Of a DNA stretch of 64,000 bases, positions 9,990 to 19,762 are shown in pieces (position 1 is the stretch's first letter; each line of letters opens with the position of its first letter). The notes beneath the pieces are model-generated. The model made no database searches, was not told the DNA's origin, and saw only the letters and a program-made list of their open reading frames with translations. Source of the stretch: Pythium myriotylum (taxonomy: Eukaryota; Oomycota; Peronosporomycetes; Pythiales; Pythiaceae). The stretch is from assembly GCA_023091665.1 (NCBI GenBank), contig JALJCQ010000026.1, forward strand, positions 558,001 through 622,000, given 5' to 3'. The translations under genes and the position numbers were made by a program.

Positions 9990-10859
9990 CTAATACTCCG
10001 TAAAAAGCTCTCGTAGTAGCCATCTCGCTCTCTGCTCCGAACGTTCGTCCTCGGCTTCGAGTGAGGCCATTAGAAGGTCCCTCCGTTGTGTCGTGGACAG
10101 ATCGACAGGGATCAACGGATCATCTCGCTCGCCCGTCATGTCGTCGTCAATCGCCGACTCGTCCGTCCTCCCTTGGAGAGCTTCTGCATCCGTATTCGCC
10201 GCGATCGTTGACTCATGCTCAATCTCCGTGGCGAGATCGACGTCCATCACGCTCGTCATGACTCGGGACGGCTCTGTTTGCCCGAGCTGTACTTGCGTGT
10301 CCTCCTGATCTCCGTTCGTCTCGTCATCCGAGTGGGCTTCGTAGTGGCAGGAGCACTGGCACGCGCAGCCGTTCAAGCAGTGAAAGATAGGCGTGTAACA
10401 ACAGTTGCAATGGCAGGCGCATTCGCATGCGTCGCGGTTGACCGGCTCGCCGAGTGGGCAAGTACACTCGTCGCAGTGGCATCTCGCGCGATGCGCGCTG
10501 ATATTGCGTGTGGCGATCAATTGCTCAATCGCGCGCACGGTGGAGACCTGGCCCGTGCTTCTCGATCCGCCGGGGTCGATGCCGAGGAGCGCCGAGAGCG
10601 TTTCTGGCACCCATTCGTCCTCCATCTTGGCGTCGACGCGAAGTCCTGCCGTCGGGTTACCCCTGACTTCACGGACATCCGCCGGGAGCCTGGTGCTGTA
10701 GGTAAGAAGAAAACCGCCGAGATGGTCCTTATCGACCGGTGACCGGTTGTTGCTGGGTTCTTGTCGGAGGGTTGACTCAATTCCCCCCCGGCTTGGTCGC
10801 CGCTGATTGCTGAAAATTCGTCGTGTTCGCTGCGTCGCAAATGTTCGAGTCAGATGCAA
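9990..10859 (-). CDS. Cysteine-rich hypothetical protein, likely transposon-derived
   Basis: A 289-codon open frame whose first codon is TTG; the first good ATG is at about 10625 (MEDEWVPETLSALLGIDP). Its striking feature is about 15 cysteines within some 47 residues (RCHCDECTC ... ACECACHCNCC ... HCLNGCACQCSCHY), arranged as repeated C-x-C and C-x2-C pairs with interspersed His, suggestive of a multi-zinc or other metal-binding module. An acidic stretch follows, then VDLSTTQRRDLLMA, shared with the CCHC ORF at 2424-3842. A TAG ends the frame, but coding-like sequence continues in frame. I do not recognise the family. Confidence 0.4.
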   Translation of the reverse strand: MHLTRTFATQRTRRIFSNQRRPSRGGIESTLRQEPSNNRSPVDKDHLGGFLLTYSTRLPADVREVRGNPTAGLRVDAKMEDEWVPETLSALLGIDPGGSRSTGQVSTVRAIEQLIATRNISAHRARCHCDECTCPLGEPVNRDACECACHCNCCYTPIFHCLNGCACQCSCHYEAHSDDETNGDQEDTQVQLGQTEPSRVMTSVMDVDLATEIEHESTIAANTDAEALQGRTDESAIDDDMTGERDDPLIPVDLSTTQRRDLLMASLEAEDERSEQRARWLLRELFTEY

Positions 10860-10991
10860 GCGTACATCGCACCGACCGCGACCCCCAAGTGGCGCGGCCG
10901 ACGTCGCACCACGCTCTCACTGCTCTTCGACCAAGATCTCATCCCCAGCGGCTATCGGCTTCGTCTACGCAACGCCGACGACCTCGAAAAG

Positions 10992-12100
10992 CTACGCGCC
11001 TTTGCTCAAGACCGGCCGAAGTGGCGACGACTCACACGAAGCGTGCTGGACGGCCTTCCTAGCGGCGGCGACCCGACGTATGCTGATGGACTTGACTTGA
11101 ATGGCAATCGCAAGGTGGGGAGGTATTCCTGTAGCTTTCAGAGTTGACTTCAGGGACGTGCCAAACGCTAACACCACTCCACCACGCAGTGTGGTGAGCA
11201 GACGGTTATTTGCAAAAACGCGACCTTTGAGAATTGGGTGATTTGTGTCGAGATTGGCACGCAAAAATGGCTCGTGGTACACGAGCGAAAAGGGAAACAT
11301 CGCGCGTGAAGACCGTGGGTACTTTTCAAAGCCGCTCACGATCTCGCTCCAATACGATTGAGTACGCTGCGCCCGCACTGCTGGCTCGAAATGGGGAGGC
11401 AATACACCAAACCGCTCGGAATCAAACGGGAGACCGGACACCATCCGCCTACACAATTGGCCCGCACCTCCCGAAAACATATAGCGGTCCTTAAGCTGGC
11501 CCAGACTTTGGCCCATTGGTAGGATAACCGAGACTGGCGTCGGGCCGTTTGCTTGCGACAGTGCGTATGAGCTGCTGCCTTTACGAATACCGTGAGTACC
11601 GATGTCCTTTGTGCGGCAGCCTAACATCGCGAGCTCATCTTCACTGAGTGCTGCGGCCACACTGCGTAGAGCACGACCAAAGCGTCCCTTGCAATCAGAC
11701 CCGACAAAAAGCTGGTGACGACCGCTCGTTCTTTCGGGGCAGCTAAACAAATATATTGCGTGCGCTAGAATCGGGCATTTGGCTGGCTCAAATGGGTTTG
11801 CGTAGATGTGCTTACCGTACTTTTCCGCGCGGGTCTGGTCGCCTTTGTGGCCTTGCTCTTCGATCACCAAAGCGTCTTCAGACCACTCTATGTGGTGTAG
11901 CATAATCTTGTCAACGGAGTCCGAGCGGCTCATGTGGTTCCACATCAACACAAAGAAGATCCATGCAAAAACGCTCGTACTCCAATTCTGGCCCTTCACT
12001 GTTGGGGTGCGCTTCATAAGTTTTGTAGAGAGGTCGTAGCCTGCCCATTTGAAGTAGCGCTTGCCCTCATTGATATCAATCAAATCGCGCAGCTTGAGGT
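10992..12100 (-). pseudogene. Crypton-like tyrosine recombinase, C-terminal part (split by Copia-2)
   Basis: The catalytic part of a tyrosine recombinase. An Arg lies in WNHMSRSDSVD, a Lys in the GHKGDQ hairpin, the HxxR box in GTHGIRKGSSSYAL, and the nucleophile Tyr most likely in LKDRYMFSG. No reverse transcriptase is associated, which fits Cryptons (DNA transposons using a tyrosine recombinase, known in oomycetes) better than DIRS elements. The reading enters at the CATTG target duplication of Copia-2 and continues from the segment at 17208-17698. Past about 11090 the sequence no longer resembles the family, so the C-terminal tail is probably foreign. Confidence 0.7.
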
Positions 12101-12105
12101 CATTG

Positions 12106-12483
12106 TATTGCTAGTCAGAGCACTGGTTCGCTGAACTTGGTCGTTAGCAATACAAATGGAAAGTGAGTGTATTCAGTTAGAGTCCGCAAGTGGAGTGAGC
12201 GGCTCCCTCTCACTACGCTAAGTACTGTGTTCTAGAACCGAAGTTCTAGAACCATCGGCCTCCGTCGATGTTCATATACAAACCATACAAGCACTGTTGT
12301 GCCGGTTCTCGAACCACATTCGAGAACAAGTAGAACACATAGAGCACAACTTCCGTCGATTGTGCTGGTCCGGTATCCGGATCTGCGACAGCGCATCTTC
12401 CATCTGGATGCTGCGTCCGGACTGACGTCACCGTCTCTGCACCGAGTTGACACAGGCAAGAGACAGGCGCTGCAACTGCAACA
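12106..12483 (-). repeat. Copia-2 3' LTR with heat-shock and CRE motifs
   Basis: 378 bp. It contains four TTCNNGAA heat-shock-element cores: TTCTAGAA within 12229-12238, TTCTAGAA within 12243-12252, TTCTCGAA at about 12306-12313 and TTCGAGAA at about 12319-12326. A full palindromic CRE (TGACGTCA) is at 12423-12430. A TATA-like TGTATATGA (minus strand) lies at about 12269-12278, between the two HSE pairs. Confidence 0.93.
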
Positions 12484-12493
12484 CTCCCCCCTC
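12484..12493 (-). other. Copia-2 polypurine tract
   Basis: GAGGGGGGAG on minus, directly upstream of the 3' LTR, the expected site for plus-strand priming. It overlaps the last two bases of the polyprotein stop codon. Confidence 0.85.
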
Positions 12494-15400
12494 AACTCGT
12501 TGCCTTGAGGCCGCACGCCGAGATGAGGCGCTGGAACGTCTTACCCTCAATGGGCTTCGTGAGGAAGTCGGCGACCTGTGAGGCTGATGGCACGTACTGG
12601 AGATCGATGGCACCTTCGGCAAGATGCTCACGGACGAGGTGGTATCGAATATCCACGTGCTTGGCCCTGGCACTGTAGCCAACGTTCTTTGCCATTGCGA
12701 TAGCACTCTTGTTGTCCGTGTTGATCGTCGTCGGCTGCGACTGTGCATGCCCCAGCTCCTCCAGCAGCGTCCTGGCCCATAGTACTTCCTGCGTGCACAT
12801 GGAGATGGCGGTGTACTAGGCTTCCGCTGTGCTGAGTGCCACCGTACGCTGCAGCTTCGACTTGAACACCACTGGTCCGCCGTTCATTGTCAACATAAGG
12901 CCTGTCGTCGATCGGCGCGTGTGTGTGTCGCTGGCCCAACCTGAGTCACTCCATGCAGCAAAAGTCACCGATCCATCTTTGCCCTTGTATGTGATGCCCA
13001 GGTCCACTGTGCCTTTCAAGTAACGCACGATGCGAATCGCAGCGTTCCAATGCACCTCGCGCGGCTGCTCAGCAAAGCGACTGAGGTAGCTCACCGCGTA
13101 CGCTATGTCGGGACGTGTCCCCATCGCGAGGTATTGCAGTGCTCCAATCAGCGATCTGAATGGGCGTCGTGACATCCGTTCTTGTTCAGACAGCGACGGC
13201 TGAGTGTCGAGTTTGGTCATGAGCTGACCCTTGTCGCATGGGTTCATCACGGGTGTGGCGTCCGTCTGGTTGTACTTCTCAACAAGGCGGCGGATGAACT
13301 GCGACTGCTTGATGCTCATCACTTTGTTGTTCACGTCGTGCTGGATCTCCATCCCGATAACGTATTTCGCAGGGCCCAGGTCCTTCATCTTGAAGTGCTG
13401 CTTCAGTTGGTCTTTGACAGCGATGATTTGGTACTCGTGCTTGGCGAAGATCAACAGGTCATCCACGTACAGACTGATGTACATAAAGTCACGTCCGACC
13501 CTCTTTACAAATACACATGGGTCGCTCATGCACGCCTTGAAGCCGATCTGAGCGAAGATCTTCGTAATGGTCTGGTACCACACGGCAGAGGCCTGCTTCA
13601 GACCATACAGGCTTCGCTTCAGGCGGCACACTTCATCGGGATGATGATCCACACCATCTGGTACACGCATGTAGATGGTCTCTTTGATCTTTCCGTGCAA
13701 GAAGGCAGTCTACACATCACACTGGTGCACGATGTACCCAAGCTGACAGCATAACGCGAGTAGGATTCGAATCGAGTTGAGTGCAGCTACGGGAGAGTAC
13801 GTCTCGTTGTAGTCAACCCCAAACGCTTGGCTGAACCCCTGTGCCACCAATCGAGCTTTGTATCGCACGATCTCACCCTTCTCGTTACGCTTTAGAGCGA
13901 ATACCCACTTGCAACCGACGATGTGGGCGCCTTCAGGAGGTCTCACGAGCTCCCACACTTCGTGTTCACCAAGTGACATCAGTTCGCGTCGCACTGCTGC
14001 CTGCCAATTACTTGCGTTCGTGGACTGCATTGCTGCTTCATACGAAGTTGGCACCTCACTCACTGCGTTGGCTTGCTCTGGTGCCGGTAGGAGTCGTGGT
14101 CGCTTCTGTTCTCGCCGATTGATGTCGTCGTCACGCCGATCTCCCCTCACGACGGCCGCATTCTCAGGACGCAGCACTAACTGGTTCTCGACTGATGGGA
14201 CTGTAGACTGCACAGCTACGAGACGATCTTCGATTGGTGCAGGTAGTGCTGCGACTGTCTGGCGACCGAGGCGACGCACGGGTGGATGGAACACCAAAGG
14301 ACTCGTTGTCGTCTGGTACTCAAGTTGTGGTTGCTGTTGGTGTGTCAGCGGGGCCTCTGGCTGACGATGCACTGGTGCCGGGGACTCTGGCTCCATTGGG
14401 TTTGGTGTTGACAACATGGTCGACGGACTTTCAGTAAGAGATCTTGGTTCGTGCTGTGGCCCTTCTTCATCCACATCCATCGGTTGTGGATTGCGACTTG
14501 TGTTTGGCTTTTCCACAACATCATGATCATCGTCGCGCCGCAACACCACTCTGTTTTCACCAGGTACGACCTCGATGAAACGCGGTGAATCCACCTCTCG
14601 TAGCACCACCGACCGCACAACTTCGAGTTTGCTTGCCTCTTTGTTCCACACACGATAGCCCTTCGTAGTCTCGGAGTAGCCCAGGAGTACACACTGGAAG
14701 GCCTTTGACTCAAGCTTCCCGCGCTTGCTTTTGTCAATGTGCGCGTAGCCCTCAGATCCAATCGCTCGAAGGTGACTCAGTGAAGGGCGCACTCCAAAGC
14801 ACAACTCGAAAGGAGATCGTCCAGGACGCACTGTCGTCGGAATTCGGTTGAGTACGTGCACAACAGCAGCCATCACCTCAGCCCACCATCTTTGATTCAT
14901 TGCACGGTGGATCATCGCAGATCGAGTGGCGTCTGCAATCGTTCGGTTCATTCTCTCAGCCACTCCGTTCTGTTGAGGGCTGTACGGGACAGTAAGTTGG
15001 TGTGTGATGCCGTACTTCTGGCAGAAAGAGGCGAAGTTGTGGTTCACGTATTCGCCCCCATTGTCCGATCGAATGCACTTGATTCGCTTACTGAGCTGGT
15101 TCTCGATCCAAGCTTTGAATCTTTTGAAGTGAGTGAGCACCTCGGACTTGGCTTTCATGAAGTAGATTGCCGTGAACCGAGAGTAGTCATCCACGAAGGT
15201 CACTGCGTACTTGGCTTTTCCAAACGAAGAAACTCGCATGGGACCCATGACATCACTATGGATGACTTCGAGCGGTGCAGTGGTCTTTACGCCTGACCGA
15301 ACGCTCCGTGGGTAGCGCTCCACACACATCTTGCCTTGTACACACGCGTCACACAGTTCATCGTGCTTGCAGTCGGCGAGACTAGCGGGGACACCATCAC

Positions 15401-16820
15401 AGGCATTCACAATATCTGCCAAACGGCTGTCACCAACGTGCATCATGCGTGCGTGCCACAACTCAAAGTCTTTGCACTTCAACGCTCCCGCATTGGCGTC
15501 ACATTTAGCGCTCAAACCGTTAGTCCCAGCTTCTTTCACACTATCATCATCAGATAGCACGACCTCGTCGTCCGTAGAAGCACCAAAAGCATCACCGAAA
15601 AGATCACCGATAGTATCACGATCATCACTGTGGTCGAGACGAGCATGGGCACTACTCGCTGCCTCTGCGTGCACTGTGTACGATTTGGCCATTCGAGGCA
15701 CCTGCAACAGTGGCTTGCCTTCGTACGAGATCACACATGAGTCACGCTTGAAGTGGACCTCAACATCCTTCTCCGTCAGAGCCGACACCGATATCAGCCG
15801 CTTGTCTAACCCGGGTACGTGGAGAACTTGTGTCAGCGTCACACGATTGCCATTGCTAGCCTTGAAACGAACAGAGCCCGACGCCACCGCGTAGAGCTGG
15901 TTGCCGTCGGCCATCTCCACAGGCGTTCCGTGAGTAAAACGCTTGTATGTCACAAAGTCGCGCTCTTCGAAGGTCATATGGGATGTGGCCCCACTGTCCA
16001 CGAGCCATCCCGAGATGGGTGCACTTGTCGCAGAAAATACGTGCTCACTTCCCTCAGCCAAAGGACAGTTCGCTTCCTTGTGCCCGTATTTGTTGCACTT
16101 GTAGCACTTTCCGTTGAATTTGCCACCATCACTCTGCTTCTTCTTGTGCAGGGGCCCCTTGCCCTTGCCCTGAACCTGGCCGTGTCGCCGCGGTCCAAAC
16201 TGTCCTCGCCGTGGACGCCCAACACGTAGGGCCGTCTCCGTCACCTCCCTCTCTTGCATGCGCTCGTACTCTCTGCGGAGCATCTCCTTGGCCTCAAGCA
16301 GGTCAACACCAGGCTTGTTCTCGATGACTCGCATGATCGCTTCATACTCTGACGACAGGCTGCCTAGCAGCACCACCAGCTTCTCGTCCTCCTTCATGAG
16401 GTCTCCGATGGCCTCCATGGCCATCACGAGGTTGTCGAACTTGAGCATGTGCTCCGAGATGTCTTCCCCTTGCACCATGCGCAGCTCATGGAGCTTCTTT
16501 CGGAGGTTAATACGGTTGTGAAGGTTCCGCTTCACGAAGTACCGCTCGAGGATCAACCAGGCCTCCATGGCCGTGGTTGCATTTCGCACCATCATCTGAA
16601 ACGGAGGACTCAGTCGCATGGAAACAATCGCTAACGCCTTCTCTTCGTTGACTTTCCAATCTTCCGTCGTCATGTCTGCATCCTCCTTCTTCGTGTCGAT
16701 GTGGGCACGCAGGCCCTTCTTCAGCAGCGCCATGGTCGTTCCGTAGGCCCAGAGGAAGTAGTTCCCTTCGGTAAGAATGTCGTTCGTCTGGACGGACATG
16801 GTCACAGTCCTTGGGCTCAT
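12492..16820 (-). pseudogene. Copia-2 Gag-Pol polyprotein with two in-frame TAG codons
   Basis: One frame of 1,443 codons. Translation probably starts at the second ATG (16799, MSVQTND), because the first lies in the PBS. Order: UBN2-type gag; zinc knuckle CYKCNKYGHKEANC; protease WLVDSGATSH; GAG-pre-integrase (LWHARMMHVG ... CDACVQGK); integrase D,D,E (HSDVMGP, RSDNGGEY, PQQNGVAERMNR); RT with YGLKQASAVWY and YVDDLLIF; RNase H with WSDSGWASD, TDNKSAI and HVDIRYHLV. TAG at 13710-13712 falls in QCDV-TAFLHG, and TAG at 12816-12818 falls in STAEA-YTA. Both are positions usually occupied by Lys/Glu, so one base change each. Everything else is intact. Confidence 0.9.
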
Positions 16821-16824
16821 AACC
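16813..16824 (-). other. Copia-2 primer-binding site (initiator-tRNA-Met half)
   Basis: Directly abuts the 5' LTR and reads GGTTATGAGCCC on minus, complementary to the anticodon-arm part (GGGCUCAUAACC) of eukaryotic initiator tRNA-Met. Internal half-tRNA priming is the known mode of Drosophila copia. The first in-frame ATG of the polyprotein (16820) lies inside it. Confidence 0.75.
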
Positions 16825-17202
16825 TATTGCTAGTCAGAGCACTGGTTCGCTGAACTTGGTCGTTAGCAATACAAATGGAAAGTGAGTGTATTCAGTTAGA
16901 GTCCGCAAGTGGAGTGAGCGGCTCCCTCTCACTACGCTAAGTACTGTGTTCTAGAACCGAAGTTCTAGAACCATCGGCCTCCGTCGATGTTCATATACAA
17001 ACCATACAAGCACTGTTGTGCCGGTTCTCGAACCACATTCGAGAACAAGTAGAACACATAGAGCACAACTTCCGTCGATTGTGCTGGTCCGGTATCCGGA
17101 TCTGCGACAGCGCATCTTCCATCTGGATGCTGCGTCCGGACTGACGTCACCGTCTCTGCACCGAGTTGACACAGGCAAGAGACAGGCGCTGCAACTGCAA
17201 CA
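16825..17202 (-). repeat. Copia-2 5' LTR
   Basis: 378 bp, apparently identical to the copy at 12106 (constant offset of 4,719 nt), with the same four TTCNNGAA motifs and the CRE at about 17142-17149. As the 5' LTR it would drive transcription leftward into gag. Confidence 0.93.
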
Positions 17203-17207
17203 CATTG

Positions 17208-17698
17208 ATCGTCTCCAGATAGCCATCGAGCGTCTCCTTCAATTCTTTGTCAACACCAGATCAATTTCAAGGGAGACGCCTCGATACAAATCGACCAGCG
17301 CACTCCTGTAGCCTTCCACACGAGAGGCGAGCTAGATGCAGTGACTGCATGGATCGCCTTTGTATCACATTCATGAGCAGGCTCGATAAGGTGACCAAAA
17401 CAGCCGAGCACAGCATCGTTTGGCAGCGGCAGCTTGAAGTGCTCACCGTTAGACTCCATAGATCGGGATATTTGACGCGGATCCACTCCATCATGACGCG
17501 CGTTTTAAATGAGTAGGTGAGCTTAGTCGTCAGCTTTGTCCTCTTGGCTTTGAACGATTCAGCGATAGCAGCTGCGCCATCGGCATCGAGCGTTGCCTCA
17601 GCGGCGCGCTTGCGGCCGCTCACCATGGCACGCGTGGTCATTGCAGTCTCGCGAACGAAAGGTCGCAGAACGAGTGTAATATGTGGAATCTCGGTCAT
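17208..17698 (-). pseudogene. Crypton-like tyrosine recombinase, N-terminal part
   Basis: Starts with an ATG at 17698 (MTEIPHITLVL). The sequence KTRVMMEWIRVKYPD is followed by a frameshift, then FKLPLPNDAVLGCFGHLIEPAHE, and another shift before YRSALVDLYRGVSLEIDLVLTK, an SAM-like DNA-binding region of a tyrosine recombinase. The coding sense continues across the Copia-2 target site into 12100 and downward. At least two or three one-base shifts mean the gene was already decaying apart from the Copia insertion. Confidence 0.6.
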
Positions 17699-18136
17699 TT
17701 ATAATCCACCAGATTCAACACACGCATACTTTGATCAAGATGTCTGGTCGGCGGTTTCACACAGATTACAGGCGAGTGAGATTGACTCTCATCCCACTCC
17801 CGTTCCACAGCTCCCACGAGAATCAGTGTCACAAATTCCGTGCAACAGTCATCATCAGGTTTGCCCTATGCTACTAACTACACGTCACGACTACTAACTA
17901 CGCGTCCTTTGTTACAAAACACGCTGAAAAATACCTGCTAAAAAAACGTCGCTTTCTCCTGTAGAAACCCCTCTTCCAAATCAGACGTCTCCGCGACTGG
18001 CGTCCTATCCAGCTTGTGCCGTGGTTCCAGATGGAGATTTGCAACCGCGACCACGCACGACGCGCGGTCTCCGAGTGATCTCCGATGTGGTGCCGCATCG
18101 CTGCATCGCCGCCACTCGGAAACTTGCAGAGACGCC
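17699..18136. other. Intergenic, upstream of PL4 gene 1
   Basis: No gene seen. An ACTACTAACTAC-like motif occurs twice near 17870-17903. This should hold the promoter of the lyase gene. An open frame in phase with that gene extends back to 18014. Confidence 0.4.
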
Positions 18137-19762
18137 ATGCAGATCCTCACGCTGTGCGCGGCGCTCGCTGCAACGCTCGGCTCGTTCACCCACGCGCAGA
18201 GCTTCGGGTATTCCACCAGCGCCGATGCCAAAAAGTGGGTCATCAACTCGGGCGATGGCCTCAGCGTCACGATGCTGCGCGCGACCTGCGACATCGTCTC
18301 CATCAAGTACAATAACCAGGAGCTGCAGTACAGCGCCAAGTACACGCACGTCAATTCGGGGCTCGGAAGTGTCACGAGCCCGATCAAAACGCTCGATGAC
18401 GAGAAGAAGACCATCCAGATTTCGTGCGAGAAGACCGGTCTCTCGCAGTACTATTTCTTCCGTCCAAACGAAAACACGATCTACTTGGGGACGTACCACT
18501 CAGAGGATCTCGTGCTACCGGAGCTCCGCTTCCTCGCTCGCCTATCTCGCTCGACAGTCTCTACGGGCATCACGGAGGCTACTCTCGACGGGATGAACGA
18601 GGCCATCGAGGCCGAGGATATCGTCGCCAACAGCAAGAACATCACGAGATCCAAATTTTACTCAGCCGTGCCGTTCATCCACGACCGCGTTCACGGCGCC
18701 AAGGGCCCTAACGCTGGTGTCTACTTTGTCATGTCCCCGTATGCATACGAAACTTCCATCGGCGGTCCGTTTTTCCGGGATATCAACAACAAGTGCACTA
18801 CTGTCAATGAACTGAGCTTCTATATGAACTCCGACCACACGCGTACGGAGGCTTACCGCTATGGATTCCATGGCCCGTACGCTTTGACATTTACGACCGG
18901 CGCGGCGCCATCTCCGGACAAGGATGTGGACTTCGGTTTCTTTCAGGGCCTCGGGCTCAAGGGCTTCGTCGACGCCGCTGAGCGTGGTCGTGTAACGGGC
19001 AAAATCAGTGACACTGCTGGTCTACTAAGAAACAACACCATCGTCGTGACCTTTTCAAACGATGCGGCGCAGTACTGGACGGAGCTGGCGAAAGGTGACC
19101 TCGAGTTCTCGTCGCCACTGATGAAGCCGGGCACGTACACCATGACAGTCTACAAGAAGCAACTCGCTGTGGCCACGGCCACCGTCGAAGTCACTGCTGC
19201 CAAAGCCCTGAGCCAAGACATCGCCGTCCAGTTCAAGGAGAACCCCGATGCGATCTGGCAGATCGGCGAGTGGGATGGGACGCCGGACGGGTTCCTGAAT
19301 GCGGACAAGATCGCCAAGATGCATCCGAGCGACGCTCGGATGGCCAAGTGGAAACCGATCACGTTCTCTGCGGACAACGACGCGGACGCACAGTTCCCGA
19401 TGGCGCTGTTCCGGGGTGTGAATGATCCGTTGACGCTGACGTTTAACCTGAGCACGAGCGAGGCTGCGAAGGAGCATGTGCTCAAGATCGGCATCACGAT
19501 CGCGCAGGCGAATGGACGCGTCGTCGTCAAGGCCAACGATAAGTGGACGAGTCCGACGCCTGCGACCAAAGCTGTGACGACGCGCGGCGTGACACGTGGT
19601 GTGACGGTGGGTAACTATGTGGTGGATGAGTACAAGATTCCATCGACGGCTCTGGTGGCGGGCATGAACAAGTTGGTGTTGACGATTGCGAGTGGCAACA
19701 GCGATCCTCCGCAGAAGTTTCTCCACGCATCGGTGGTGTTTGATGCATTGGAGCTCGATTAG
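18137..19762 (+). CDS. Secreted rhamnogalacturonan-lyase-like protein (PL4), copy 1
   Basis: 541 aa. The ATG at 18137 is preferred over the in-frame 18014 codon because it starts a clean signal peptide (hydrophobic core LTLCAALAATLG, cleavage after THAQ, about residue 21). Family 4 polysaccharide lyases cut the rhamnogalacturonan I backbone of plant pectin by beta-elimination. Three parts are visible: an N-terminal beta-sandwich (about 22-300), a fibronectin-like domain (about 310-370; YTMTVYKKQLAVATATVEV) and a carbohydrate-binding-like C-terminal domain opening with IWQIGEWDGTPDGFLNAD. Candidate catalytic residues are Lys173 (RSKFYS) and His234 (SDHTRT), whose spacing matches K150/H210 of the Aspergillus enzyme. 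No intron. Likely extracellular, acting on host cell walls. Confidence 0.9.
   Translation: MQILTLCAALAATLGSFTHAQSFGYSTSADAKKWVINSGDGLSVTMLRATCDIVSIKYNNQELQYSAKYTHVNSGLGSVTSPIKTLDDEKKTIQISCEKTGLSQYYFFRPNENTIYLGTYHSEDLVLPELRFLARLSRSTVSTGITEATLDGMNEAIEAEDIVANSKNITRSKFYSAVPFIHDRVHGAKGPNAGVYFVMSPYAYETSIGGPFFRDINNKCTTVNELSFYMNSDHTRTEAYRYGFHGPYALTFTTGAAPSPDKDVDFGFFQGLGLKGFVDAAERGRVTGKISDTAGLLRNNTIVVTFSNDAAQYWTELAKGDLEFSSPLMKPGTYTMTVYKKQLAVATATVEVTAAKALSQDIAVQFKENPDAIWQIGEWDGTPDGFLNADKIAKMHPSDARMAKWKPITFSADNDADAQFPMALFRGVNDPLTLTFNLSTSEAAKEHVLKIGITIAQANGRVVVKANDKWTSPTPATKAVTTRGVTRGVTVGNYVVDEYKIPSTALVAGMNKLVLTIASGNSDPPQKFLHASVVFDALELD
19070..19736 (+). repeat. Near-identical tract shared with 21345-22011
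   Basis: About 667 bp in the 3' half of PL4 copy 1 matches copy 2 at a constant offset of 2,275 nt with one difference read (TTTCTCC versus TTTTTCC near the end). Sequence on both sides diverges sharply. Confidence 0.88.

Larger units (their letters stand above)
12106..17202 (-). mobile_element. Copia-2: Ty1/Copia LTR retrotransposon, young
   Basis: A 5,097-bp element with 378-bp LTRs (TATTGC...GCAACA) flanked by the duplication CATTG at 12101-12105 and 17203-17207. The PBS abuts the 5' LTR at 16813-16824 and the polypurine tract abuts the 3' LTR at 12484-12493. The LTRs read as identical, implying a recent insertion. All Copia domains lie in one reading frame on minus, interrupted only by two TAG codons. 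It sits in the coding sequence of a Crypton-like recombinase gene, in the same orientation. Confidence 0.95.

Noticed and set aside
10854..11147. Plus-strand 97-codon ATG frame overlapping the recombinase tail
   Set aside because: Coding-like but no family recognised; it overlaps the end of the minus-strand pseudogene and may be an unrelated repeat edge.
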